A stretch of 44,278 nucleotides of DNA. Source: a virus. The stretch's first letter is position 1, and each line of letters begins with the position of its first letter. A program made the translations under genes and the position numbers. The notes below the pieces were generated by a model. It was not told the DNA's origin, ran no database searches, and was given only the letters and a program-made list of their open reading frames with translations. The DNA lies in IMG/VR virus record IMGVR_UViG_3300009183_002617, positions 1 to 44,278 of that record, one strand, 5' to 3'. Shown piece after piece: positions 27,267-35,045 of the stretch.

Positions 27267-27274
27267 TATTTAGT
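27267..27274 (-). promoter_or_regulatory. T4-like late promoter element before the glycan cassette
   Basis: Minus strand ACTAAATA between the two divergent -35 boxes. The predicted late start lies about 39 nt before the ATG at 27222, so the cassette could be read both early and late. Confidence 0.4.
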
Positions 27275-27301
27275 TGACATTTTATTGACTTATACTATAC
27301 T
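27274..27301 (+). promoter_or_regulatory. Sigma70-type promoter for uvsY
   Basis: -35 TTGACA (27274-27279), 16-bp spacer, -10 TATACT (27296-27301). The uvsY ATG begins exactly six bases after the -10 box, so the predicted transcript is leaderless; no Shine-Dalgarno sequence is present. Confidence 0.7.
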
Positions 27302-27307
27302 GTCTTT

Positions 27308-27745
27308 ATGAATCTAGAAGACCTTAAACTTAATATTTCCAAAGACGCTTCTGTTGACTCCTCAGAACTAGGAAATGAGGCTATTAGAACTCCACAATTG
27401 CATAGTAAGTACCTGTGCCTTCATGCCGATTTTAAACTGATTCTCTCTAAGCAGGTAAATGACCTAGCCATTCTCAAACTTCGTAAGTGGAAGATCTTTA
27501 CTGGTAAGGCAAGCTGTGAAGAACTAGAAGCCTGGGGTGAGGATCCTAATGGGCTTACCTTACTCAAGACTGATGTAGAAAAGTTTATTGAGGCAGATCC
27601 TAAGATTATTGAACTAAAATTAAAGATTGCTGTAATTGAAGTTAAGGTTAAGATGGTTGAAGAATTTTTAAAAGTTCTCAATAATAGAAACTTTTCTATT
27701 AAGTCCGCTATTGAGTGGTTCAAGATGACGCAGGGTATCGTCTAA
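27308..27745 (+). CDS. uvsY: Recombination mediator UvsY
   Basis: A 145-residue protein (T4 UvsY is 137). MNLEDLKLNISKDASVDSSEL matches the T4 N-terminus (MRLEDLQEELKKDVFIDSTKL), and YLCLHADFKLILSKQ through KWKIFTGKA matches the central region. UvsY loads UvsX recombinase onto gp32-coated single-stranded DNA. The conserved N-terminus fixes the start at 27308 although no ribosome-binding site exists there. It is transcribed away from the glycan cassette and is followed by uvsW, the reverse of the T4 order. Confidence 0.88.
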   Translation: MNLEDLKLNISKDASVDSSELGNEAIRTPQLHSKYLCLHADFKLILSKQVNDLAILKLRKWKIFTGKASCEELEAWGEDPNGLTLLKTDVEKFIEADPKIIELKLKIAVIEVKVKMVEEFLKVLNNRNFSIKSAIEWFKMTQGIV

Positions 27746-27751
27746 TCTTAC

Positions 27752-27759
27752 CATAAATA
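27752..27759 (+). promoter_or_regulatory. T4-like late promoter element before uvsW
   Basis: CATAAATA, seven of eight matches to the T4 late consensus, four bases before the GTG start of uvsW. T4 UvsW is made late, in agreement. No Shine-Dalgarno sequence is present. Confidence 0.5.
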
Positions 27760-27763
27760 TTGA

Positions 27764-29266
27764 GTGGATGTAGAAGTTGAATCTGTAGATGAAGTTCGTT
27801 ACTATATAAAAACAGAAAAGGGAGTCAAACAAGAACTGAGAGATTATTTCTCGTTCATGATTCCCGGTGCTGAGTATATGCCATTGTTTAAAAGGCGTAT
27901 ATGGGATGGTAAGATACGATTATTCGATATTCTGTCTTCCACACTACCCAGAGGTCTTAAATCTTATCTAAGTAAGTTTTGTAAAGACCGTCAATACACT
28001 TTAAATATTAAAGAGAGCAGGAATCCCCTATGCATAACGGAGGAGAAACTTCTGGACTTCTACGAGACTCTGAAAGTTTCTGTAAAGAAGCAGCGGGTCA
28101 AAATGCACCCCCACCAAAGCCAAGCAATTCTTCACGCTATCAACGCTCACAGGTGTGTAATAATATCTCCGACAGGTTCTGGAAAAAGTTTAATAATCTA
28201 CGTCTTGCTCCGCTATCTACTCTCCGTAATAAAATCAGACAGAAAGATTTTAGTTTTAGTTCCAACAGTAGGGCTAGTCACACAGATGGAAACAGACTTC
28301 TTTGATTACTCAAAGGCAGATCCTTCTTGGCTATCACGAAAATATATTCATAAAATCAGTGCTGGACTGGAAAAAGATACTAACAAACAAGTAGTTGTTT
28401 CTACTTGGCAGTCTATATACAAGTTACCCAGAGAATGGTTTGATCAGTTTGATGCAATCTTCTTTGATGAATGTCACCAAGCGAAAGCAGAATCAATTAA
28501 CCTAATTGGTCAGAAGTTGACTAAAGCATGGTTTCGTATTGGTACTACGGGCACACTAGATCAAACACAAGCACATCGTTTAAGCATAGAAGGCATTCTG
28601 GGACCTGCTGTACAATTTATTCAGACAAAGAGCCTAATGAACAAAGGATTGCTTGCTACTCTTGCTGTTGACTGTATTGTGTTGAAGTACACAGACCAAG
28701 AAAAACAGGATATGAAGAAACAAAAATATCCTGATGAAATCAAAACTATAATAAGTAATAGTAGGAGGAATGAATTTGTCAAAGAACTCGCAATTCATAC
28801 CAAAGGCAATACCCTCATCCTCTTCAACTATGTCGAAGGACATGGGAAACCTTTACACGCTCTCATTGAGGCAGCAGGAACGGATAAAAAAGTATATCTT
28901 ATTCACGGAAAAACAGAAAGTGAAGCAAGAGAATCCATTCGCCGTATTGTTGATACACAGACTAATGCCATATTGGTTGCGAGTTACGGTACTACTAGTA
29001 CTGGCATTAATATTGTCAACATTGATAATCTTATTCTTGCCTCTCCTACGAAATCTATAATTCGTTTACTACAGAGTATTGGTAGAGGTTTACGAGTATC
29101 TGCTAAAAAGAAAACTTTAAAAGTTTATGATATTGTTGATGACCTTTGTTACATGTCATACAAGAACCATGTTTATAGGCATTTTGAAGAACGAATCAAA
29201 ATTTATAAAAAAGAAAAGTTTGATTATAAGATAATGTCGATGCCACTACCTACCGATGATAAATAA
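27764..29266 (+). CDS. uvsW: UvsW helicase
   Basis: A 500-residue SF2 helicase (T4 is 503). The N-terminal domain keeps ELRDYFSF and RRIWDGKIRLFD as in T4 UvsW. Walker A is SPTGSGKS at 135-142, the DEAD-box variant is DECH at 235-238, and motif VI is QSIGRGLR. UvsW unwinds D-loops, R-loops and branched DNA and ends origin-dependent initiation late in T4 infection. The start is GTG at 27764, which aligns with T4 residue 1. No ribosome-binding site is visible; a late-type element is adjacent. Confidence 0.94.
   Translation: MDVEVESVDEVRYYIKTEKGVKQELRDYFSFMIPGAEYMPLFKRRIWDGKIRLFDILSSTLPRGLKSYLSKFCKDRQYTLNIKESRNPLCITEEKLLDFYETLKVSVKKQRVKMHPHQSQAILHAINAHRCVIISPTGSGKSLIIYVLLRYLLSVIKSDRKILVLVPTVGLVTQMETDFFDYSKADPSWLSRKYIHKISAGLEKDTNKQVVVSTWQSIYKLPREWFDQFDAIFFDECHQAKAESINLIGQKLTKAWFRIGTTGTLDQTQAHRLSIEGILGPAVQFIQTKSLMNKGLLATLAVDCIVLKYTDQEKQDMKKQKYPDEIKTIISNSRRNEFVKELAIHTKGNTLILFNYVEGHGKPLHALIEAAGTDKKVYLIHGKTESEARESIRRIVDTQTNAILVASYGTTSTGINIVNIDNLILASPTKSIIRLLQSIGRGLRVSAKKKTLKVYDIVDDLCYMSYKNHVYRHFEERIKIYKKEKFDYKIMSMPLPTDDK
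29258..29265 (+). promoter_or_regulatory. Possible late promoter element before the Sm-like gene
   Basis: GATAAATA overlapping the last uvsW codons. A T4-spaced start would give an 11-nt leader carrying GGAGGG. The match could be chance, since the codons Asp-Lys-stop produce it. Confidence 0.35.
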
Positions 29267-29281
29267 ATTAGGAGGGTTACT

Positions 29282-29950
29282 ATGACTGATGAAGTACAAG
29301 AAACTCCCTTTGGTGGTATTGTTAGAGTTGTTAAGCTTATCAATGGCGATGAACTAATTGGTTTAGTTCGTGATGCACAATTAGATAAAATCCTAATATC
29401 ATTTCCAGCCAAAATTGACTGTGCAATGTCAAGAGATCAAAGTGGTGATCTCATTGAATATTTTAAGTTAACCAATTACGCATCTAATCTACAACTATCA
29501 GAAATTTCAATTAATCGAACTTCTATTTTATATACAGGAGTTCCTACTGAAGATCTTTCTAAAATGTATGATGTATTCTTTCATACAATGCAAGTAGATC
29601 CAAAATCTGTAATGAACAACACAAATGAAGATTTAGTTGTGGGTCCAGAGGCTGGACTTATGATGCTCAACGAACTTTTTAATAATGAAGATTTTGTAAA
29701 TTTTGTAAACGATATGATTGACAGTTTTGAGGGGTCAGAGGTCATACTTGACGATGAATTAGAAGAAATAGAAGAATCTGAACAGCAGGAACCCTCTGTA
29801 GAGGATCTGTTGGTTGAGGAGGCTCCGAAGCCACCTAAACCTGTAAAACGCCGTACAATGAATCCTGAAACTAAAAAGCTACCATTTAATCCAGAGAGCA
29901 GCCCAAATTCAGCTGAAAGCTGGTCTGATAATCCCGAAGATTACATTTAA
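29282..29950 (+). CDS. Sm-like domain protein with acidic tail
   Basis: A 222-residue protein. The first ~85 residues (GGIVRVVKLINGDELIGLV, then KILISFPAKIDC and YFKLTNYA) have the strand pattern of an Sm/LSm-type barrel. Residues of about 145-180 are very acidic (DDELEEIEESEQQE) and the tail is rich in Pro and Lys. T4-like environmental phages often carry such a gene near uvsW. It has the strongest ribosome-binding site seen here (AGGAGGG). Its 3' end overlaps the convergent gene by four bases. RNA binding is suggested by fold pattern only. Confidence 0.65.
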   Translation: MTDEVQETPFGGIVRVVKLINGDELIGLVRDAQLDKILISFPAKIDCAMSRDQSGDLIEYFKLTNYASNLQLSEISINRTSILYTGVPTEDLSKMYDVFFHTMQVDPKSVMNNTNEDLVVGPEAGLMMLNELFNNEDFVNFVNDMIDSFEGSEVILDDELEEIEESEQQEPSVEDLLVEEAPKPPKPVKRRTMNPETKKLPFNPESSPNSAESWSDNPEDYI

Positions 29951-30471
29951 CGCTCATTTTTGAGATTTTCTGGAGCATCGGGGTCCATGTTATAATATGC
30001 AAATTTAAAACTACATGATGCTTTTTCTATTATTGCATCTGAACTATCTGATTGAAATACAATTCCACTAAGTTTACTTGGAACAATATATTTAAAAGTA
30101 ATTGTTGTAGTAACACAATTTGATATAGGACTTATTATTGATAATACTGCCTGATGATGCCATTCGTTATATAATAGATTATTAGTCGAATCACCCTCAA
30201 TATTTGAAACATTGCGCATCCATGAATATAAACTTTTCCAATTATTTAATTCCGAATCAACAATAAATTCTACCTGTAATGGTTCATATGTAAATTGCAT
30301 TGTTGGGACTGGAATAGTTGTACCAAATATAGTTGGCTGACTTACATCTGGAACACTACAACCAGGAAGATTTGCTTTCTGACAATTTAATTCAAATTGT
30401 TTTGTTCCACGACCAAAGATTAATGTAAAGTAACTATTGTATAGTGGATTTATATTTGAAATGCAGCTCAT
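29947..30471 (-). CDS. Tail-tube-fold structural protein
   Basis: A 174-residue protein. SYFTLIFGRGTKQFELNCQKANLPG, then PTMQFTYEPLQVEFIVDSELNNWKSLYSWM, resemble gp19-family tail-tube proteins, which share an N-terminal 'F-x-x-L-P' strand and a 'Y-D-x-L-x-V-x-F-x-V-D' segment. It lies just downstream of the gp23 terminator with its own late-type element, so it is expressed separately. It may be a tube-end, cap or baseplate protein (gp48/gp54-like role); the exact role is not resolved. Confidence 0.6.
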   Translation of the reverse strand: MSCISNINPLYNSYFTLIFGRGTKQFELNCQKANLPGCSVPDVSQPTIFGTTIPVPTMQFTYEPLQVEFIVDSELNNWKSLYSWMRNVSNIEGDSTNNLLYNEWHHQAVLSIISPISNCVTTTITFKYIVPSKLSGIVFQSDSSDAIIEKASCSFKFAYYNMDPDAPENLKNER

Positions 30472-30476
30472 AGAAA

Positions 30477-30484
30477 TATTTATC
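30477..30484 (-). promoter_or_regulatory. T4-like late promoter element, start-codon proximal
   Basis: Minus strand GATAAATA, then TTTCT and the ATG at 30471. The 15 bases ATAAATATTTCTATG recur identically before gp13. No Shine-Dalgarno sequence. Confidence 0.55.
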
Positions 30485-30493
30485 TAATAACAA

Positions 30494-30521
30494 AAGCCCT
30501 CCTCATTTCTGAGGAGGGCTT
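30494..30521 (-). terminator. Rho-independent terminator after gene 23
   Basis: A perfect 12-bp stem (30494-30505 with 30510-30521) around a TTTC loop, GC-rich at its centre. On the minus strand it is followed by TTTTGTTATT counting the stem-end bases. It lies about 30 bp past the gp23 stop, as expected for a highly expressed major capsid gene. Confidence 0.9.
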
Positions 30522-30551
30522 CGAAGTGTTACTTAAGTTCTAACCTATTAC

Positions 30552-31955
30552 TTAGAGCGTGTTACCGTGTAGATTTGTTACACGAGTTAGACGATAGTAT
30601 TGGTTAAGCCCAGTGGTCAATGCGTCTGCATCAGGTACAGCACCATTGAGAACAAAGGGATTAGCAACTACACCGTAACGAGTCTTGAACGCAATACGTG
30701 GTTGGAACGTATTAGGATCAACAGCACGAACCATTTGGAGCGGAACGTATGGGCAGTAGAACAGACCTGCATCATACGGAGATTCGCCCTTATAGCCTGT
30801 GCAGAAGAAATTGAATCCTGTTGGGCTATATGGATCGATATAAACGCGAATCTTACCACTCAAGAGACCAGCAAAATTGCTTTGAGTATCATCCACACTT
30901 AGTTGTGGAGCAATACCAGGTGAGAGGCTCATGAAACCAGACATTGCAAGTGCTGCAGCGGTATCGCTGTCGCAGATGATGAAGTTACCCTTACCACGGC
31001 GAGTTTCCTTGGCGATTGCATTGCATTCACGTTCGATTTGGAAACTGAGACCACGGAAGCGTTCTGCTGACCAACGACCATCTGAATCATTATCCAGATC
31101 GTAGGTACCTGGGGTTACGAGATCATTCTGTTGCGAACCATTCTTGGCAACATAATAGATGGTCTTAACGAGTTCGCGGTTGATTTCAGCAAGAATTTCT
31201 GTGCTGAGAAGATTGGCCAACTCTGCTTCGGCATCTAGACCGTGAACAGCCTTCAAGTCTTGTGCAAGTTCAACAGTGTAATTACTGCTTAGTGCACGAG
31301 TCTTAGCTTGTACTGCAACGCGGTCAATGCTGAAGGCCATTTGATTCCAAGTAGCGTAAGTACCAGTCCTACCGATACCTTCACCGTTCGCAGTAAGAAT
31401 ACCACGAAGATTGTTTAGGGCGATAAGATTTGCTGCTGCACATGAACCAGGGAAGAATCCACCATTGTTCGCCGATAGACCCTTAGCTGCAACAAAAGCT
31501 GCATCTAGTGTCCAACCCGAACCACCGAAGGATGGTTGTGGCTCTTGGAACATAGCTTCTGTGTGTGTACCGGTATATGTACCAGCAACACCAGCAGGTT
31601 GATAATTTGCACGCATGGCAAAGATCAAACCGGTTGGAGCAGTCATTGGCTGAACGCCGCAGATGTCGTAGGCCATTAGATTTGGCATAGAACGACGAAT
31701 GAGCGAGATGAGTACTGGATCGTAACCTGCAACGCCACCGGAATTGGTGAACGATGAAGGCATACCGAGATTGGCACCAGATGCCATATCTTCAGTTAGA
31801 TGCTGAGAACGAAGAGCTTGCTCTTGATTCTCTAAAAGAACGGCGGTTACTTTCTTACGGTAATCGTCTTTGATTGCAGGAAGTGCAGCGTGACTGAGCA
31901 CGGGATCCCACTTCTCGGTTAAAATGTCATACGGGGTGTTTTCTTGAAAATTCAT
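30552..31955 (-). CDS. 23: Major capsid protein gp23
   Basis: A 467-residue HK97-fold capsid protein (T4 is 521). Conserved segments are YDPVLISLIRRSMPNLMAYDICGVQPM, GLIFAMRANY and, near the C-terminus, RYGVVANPF. In T4 the prohead protease gp21 cuts after a Glu in an L/I-x-E context; L53-T-E55, just before the conserved region, is a candidate site here. Its late-type element at 31987-31994 gives a leader with AGGAG. A terminator follows the gene. Confidence 0.96.
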   Translation of the reverse strand: MNFQENTPYDILTEKWDPVLSHAALPAIKDDYRKKVTAVLLENQEQALRSQHLTEDMASGANLGMPSSFTNSGGVAGYDPVLISLIRRSMPNLMAYDICGVQPMTAPTGLIFAMRANYQPAGVAGTYTGTHTEAMFQEPQPSFGGSGWTLDAAFVAAKGLSANNGGFFPGSCAAANLIALNNLRGILTANGEGIGRTGTYATWNQMAFSIDRVAVQAKTRALSSNYTVELAQDLKAVHGLDAEAELANLLSTEILAEINRELVKTIYYVAKNGSQQNDLVTPGTYDLDNDSDGRWSAERFRGLSFQIERECNAIAKETRRGKGNFIICDSDTAAALAMSGFMSLSPGIAPQLSVDDTQSNFAGLLSGKIRVYIDPYSPTGFNFFCTGYKGESPYDAGLFYCPYVPLQMVRAVDPNTFQPRIAFKTRYGVVANPFVLNGAVPDADALTTGLNQYYRLTRVTNLHGNTL

Positions 31956-31986
31956 GGTAAGTTATTAATCTCCTATTGATTAAAAT

Positions 31987-31994
31987 TATTTAGT
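31987..31994 (-). promoter_or_regulatory. T4-like late promoter element for gene 23
   Basis: Minus strand ACTAAATA, 31 nt from the ATG at 31955. An AGGAG lies in the predicted leader, 14 nt before the ATG. Confidence 0.6.
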
Positions 31995-32006
31995 AAAAGT
32001 AAAAGT

Positions 32007-33014
32007 TTAGACTCTTTTATTGAGTCGTCCGATAGCACCAGCATATCCCTCTACGAGGGTTGTTGGTGTATTTTTGACTGGGGAAAAGGTTTGTTCAGGT
32101 TCGGCATTACGAGCGACTGGACGACCTTTGGTTAGATAGTTTTCACGAATAGCAACAAGCTTTTCGCGGTATTCATCTGGATTGCTAAAATTAACGCTTT
32201 CCATTAGATTTTGTAGTTTAGCAACTTGTGTATCTGCGAGATCACGTGTTTCGGCAACAAAGATACCAGCACACTCAGTGAGTGAAACTTCTTTACGAAG
32301 ATTCATGTTGTATTGGAATGATTCATTGAGCTTGGTTTCTAGTTCGCGGTTTTGGGCATAAAGTTCATCAAGAACATTATACTTTTCTGCAGGAACATCA
32401 ATGTAATGATTCTCGAAGAGATTCTTAAGTCCACCGATGAAGTTTTCTGCAATTTGTGTCTTCACACCTTGCTCAACTGCAACAGCATTCTCTGTCATCC
32501 ACTCTTCAACAACAAAGTCAAGATAATCGTCAACCTTCTCTACAAGTGATTCGGTTACATTATCAAGATATGTTTTGACATTACCATCAACATTTTGAAC
32601 GATGTTGGCAACAGTTTTCTCTACACGATCAGATACAGCAGCTTCAAAGATTGCTTCCAATTGTGTTACAAGGGATGGTGAAACATCTTCGCCTAAAAGA
32701 GAAACAAGAGCATTGCGGAAATCCTGTTTGGTTTCCTCATTTGTCTCCTCTTCGTCAGTTTCCTCTTCGGTGTCTTCGTCAGTCTCTTCTTCATCAGGTG
32801 ATGAAGAAGCAACAGCGGTTGGAGCTGCCATTCCAGCACCAACTGGAACCTGAGCTTGAGCCATAGCTGCACCACCAAAATCAATTGGTTGGGAAATTTG
32901 TGAACCACGTCCCGATGCATCAAAATCTGATTTACCGTTGGACATTGGGTATCCACTTAAACCCATGGCTTCGGCTGCTGCTTCTGAAATAGTTTTCTTG
33001 CTTTTTTGTTTCAT
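32007..33014 (-). CDS. 22: Prohead core scaffolding protein gp22
   Basis: A 335-residue protein in the invariant 21-22-23 context (T4 gp22 is 269). It has a very acidic Glu/Asp/Thr stretch at about residues 70-97, then long predicted helices and coiled coil (FIGGLKNLFENHYIDVPAEKY, ELYAQNRELETKLNESFQYN), as in gp22 of environmental T4-like phages. It forms the internal core on which gp23 assembles and is later degraded by gp21. AAGGA lies 10 nt before the ATG. Confidence 0.88.
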   Translation of the reverse strand: MKQKSKKTISEAAAEAMGLSGYPMSNGKSDFDASGRGSQISQPIDFGGAAMAQAQVPVGAGMAAPTAVASSSPDEEETDEDTEEETDEEETNEETKQDFRNALVSLLGEDVSPSLVTQLEAIFEAAVSDRVEKTVANIVQNVDGNVKTYLDNVTESLVEKVDDYLDFVVEEWMTENAVAVEQGVKTQIAENFIGGLKNLFENHYIDVPAEKYNVLDELYAQNRELETKLNESFQYNMNLRKEVSLTECAGIFVAETRDLADTQVAKLQNLMESVNFSNPDEYREKLVAIRENYLTKGRPVARNAEPEQTFSPVKNTPTTLVEGYAGAIGRLNKRV

Positions 33015-33037
33015 AATAAAAGAATCCTTGTGTTAAT

Positions 33038-33045
33038 TATTTAGT
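33038..33045 (-). promoter_or_regulatory. T4-like late promoter element for gene 22
   Basis: Minus strand ACTAAATA, 23 nt from the ATG at 33014, with AAGGA in the leader. Confidence 0.6.
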
Positions 33046-33056
33046 AGTTTTTAAAG

Positions 33057-33827
33057 TTACGGAGTTATACCGAATTTTTTCTCTTGATCTTCCAACTGTC
33101 TTTGTGCTACGGCTCGTTTTCGTGCTGCGAGTGGATCTTCTGGTTCAGTAGGACTAAATCCTTTTCTAGTACTTGTAGCCAATGGAACCCAAGGACTTCC
33201 AGCTCCCTGTGTTGCTAATTGTTGTGCATTTGAACCAATTTTACCAATATTAGCATCAAACCAACTTGAACCAGATATGTCAGCAGCTTGACCTGCAAGG
33301 GAATCCAATGCTCCTGGAATTTTATCCAATCCAGGAATCATCTTTTTAAGGGCACTTGCACCAATTAAAGTTGATGCCTTATTCCCGAGCAAAGATCCCA
33401 TCCAATCTAAACCAGTACCAGCACCATAGGCTAGAGCAGCAGAACCTAGACCAAGATCATCTTTATCTGTATCACCAAATAAAATATTATCTGGGTTACC
33501 ATCCTTATCCACACCTTCACCTTTTCCACCCCGACCGAGGCCTATTCCATATCCAGATCCTGCCGTACCACGTTTTATAGTAGCGTCTCGGTTTGCTTTT
33601 CTGGTTTTATCTCTTGCTGCAGCACCAGGATCAAGAGTATCCATCACAGTATCAAACATACCTTTTTTTTCTGTTTTAGGTAATTTTGTTTTACTAGAAG
33701 CATCAACGGCTATAGCAGGATCTATTCCAAATTCTCTTAAAAATTCTTCGTGCAAATTACCTGTTGAATGTTTATTCAACGATTCAATTAAATATTTTTG
33801 AGAACGTGGTGTAAAGTTGTTATTCAT
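33057..33827 (-). CDS. Gly/Ala-rich protein of unknown function between genes 21 and 22
   Basis: A 256-residue protein that T4 does not have at this place. Residues 1-80 are polar and helical; about 85-110 are Gly-rich (YGIGLGRGGKGEG); about 120-195 are Ala/Gly/Leu-rich with possible amphipathic or membrane-active helices (LGLGSAALAYGAGTGLDWMG); the tail is basic and helical. The ATG overlaps the gp21 stop (ATGA), so it is made with the protease. Being in the prohead block, it could be a core or ejected internal protein. I do not recognise the family. Confidence 0.6.
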   Translation of the reverse strand: MNNNFTPRSQKYLIESLNKHSTGNLHEEFLREFGIDPAIAVDASSKTKLPKTEKKGMFDTVMDTLDPGAAARDKTRKANRDATIKRGTAGSGYGIGLGRGGKGEGVDKDGNPDNILFGDTDKDDLGLGSAALAYGAGTGLDWMGSLLGNKASTLIGASALKKMIPGLDKIPGALDSLAGQAADISGSSWFDANIGKIGSNAQQLATQGAGSPWVPLATSTRKGFSPTEPEDPLAARKRAVAQRQLEDQEKKFGITP

Positions 33828-34471
33828 TTAAGTTTATTAAAATATTCTTCAAATACTTTGACAATATTTTTGTTTAAATTTCTACTCGAGGAACCATTAA
33901 TAAGTTTTTTTGCTGCATCGATTTGACGCTCTTGCCACGATCCTTCGACAAGCATCCATTCACGCCCTTCCATGATTCCATTTACGAAAGCATGTGGAGC
34001 AGATGGATCAGCAACAATATCAACGGCAGCAAGCATAAAGTCTTCTTGTACTTCCTGATATCCGTTCTTGGACTTTAATGAACCCATACCACGAGTAGAT
34101 ACACCTAATTGTGCACCTTCGTCAATAAGATTCTTTACAATCTTGCCCATTGGAGTATCTAAAATCTTTGCTCTTCCGCAAATAGATTGACCATCTTCAT
34201 GAAGTTCTTTAATAATGTGTGATACACGATCAAGATTAACAGTTGGTCCAGTAGGGTGATTTAATTCACCTAGAGCACGACCTTTATTTACATATTCGGT
34301 GATATAACGGTTGGTCTCTTTGGCAAGGGTTCCTTGTGGATAAACACGACCATTCCGATTCTTTACACCAGATTGCATAAAAATACCTTCAATGAAGTAA
34401 TTCTTATCTCCATTCCCAGCATTCTCTTTGATGTACTTTATATCTTCAGTTAATTCTGTGATCAGTTTCAT
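33824..34471 (-). CDS. 21: Prohead core protease gp21
   Basis: A 215-residue serine protease (T4 is 212) of the herpesvirus-assemblin-like clan. FIEGIFMQSGVKNRNGRVYP, ALGELNHPTGP with the catalytic His, and LGVSTRGMGSL with the catalytic Ser match T4 gp21 closely. It matures the prohead by cutting gp22, gp23 and core proteins and then itself. The ATG overlaps the stop of the 54-residue gene before it. Confidence 0.95.
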   Translation of the reverse strand: MKLITELTEDIKYIKENAGNGDKNYFIEGIFMQSGVKNRNGRVYPQGTLAKETNRYITEYVNKGRALGELNHPTGPTVNLDRVSHIIKELHEDGQSICGRAKILDTPMGKIVKNLIDEGAQLGVSTRGMGSLKSKNGYQEVQEDFMLAAVDIVADPSAPHAFVNGIMEGREWMLVEGSWQERQIDAAKKLINGSSSRNLNKNIVKVFEEYFNKLK

Positions 34472-34632
34472 TTAGGTTCTTTCTTTCCAAGAAAATCTTT
34501 AGCAATGACTTTATATTGTTCTTGTAGTCTGGTTCCAACTTTGCCATAGAGGACTTTGGTGGCTTGTTCTTTGAATGCAACAGCATTTTCTTCTACTACG
34601 GTCTTGAGCATTTGACGGATATTGTTTTTCAT
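34468..34632 (-). CDS. Small prohead core protein, gp67/68-like
   Basis: A 54-residue Lys/Glu-rich helical protein starting MKNNIRQMLKTVVEENAVAF. It overlaps both neighbours as ATGA (stop at 34468 with gp21, start at 34632 with the gene before it). In T4 the genes between 20 and 21 are the small prohead core genes 67 and 68; its helical, charge-patterned sequence (AFKEQATKVLYGKV) resembles gp67. The position and overlaps support a real gene although it is short. Confidence 0.7.
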   Translation of the reverse strand: MKNNIRQMLKTVVEENAVAFKEQATKVLYGKVGTRLQEQYKVIAKDFLGKKEPK

Positions 34633-35039
34633 AATAAATTTCTTACCTTCTGTGAAAATGTTAAATGTTGCTTAAATGTCGTACCATCAATAAATAATTC
34701 AGAAATCATACGTTCTCTATTTTTAACATTCAATGATTCAAATAAATTTTTAATATGCAATATATCTGAATCAGTAATATTTATATTCGAACCATTTTGA
34801 AACTTATAATTTCCTGATTTAAAGTTGTTTACAAAGTCTATAAATTCACTTAAAGTTTGATTTTCTGGTGTACTTGATTCTCTATATAACAGTGTTTTAG
34901 ATACTAATAATTCAGTTTCTTTTATAGTTTCATTAAGTTTAATAGCCAAAACTTTAATTATACTTTGCTTAAAGCTCTCATCATTTTTAAAAATGATGTT
35001 TTCTATGCCAGATTTTAATAATAATTTATTATTATTCAT
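34629..35039 (-). CDS. Prohead core protein, gp68-like
   Basis: A 136-residue mostly helical protein (ALKLNETIKETELLV-type segments, then FIDVFTHK-free charged stretches ending FKQHLTFSQKVRNLL) in the 20-67-68-21 position. Its length is close to T4 gp68 (141 residues). Similarity is weak by eye, so the name rests mainly on synteny. No Shine-Dalgarno sequence precedes the ATG, which is six bases after the gp20 stop. Confidence 0.55.
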   Translation of the reverse strand: MNNNKLLLKSGIENIIFKNDESFKQSIIKVLAIKLNETIKETELLVSKTLLYRESSTPENQTLSEFIDFVNNFKSGNYKFQNGSNINITDSDILHIKNLFESLNVKNRERMISELFIDGTTFKQHLTFSQKVRNLL

Positions 35040-35045
35040 GGGATA

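Noticed and set aside
32602-32866. Plus-strand frames antisense to gp22
   Set aside because: Produced by the Glu/Asp-rich low-complexity region read in reverse (Ser/Val and Leu/Gln runs).
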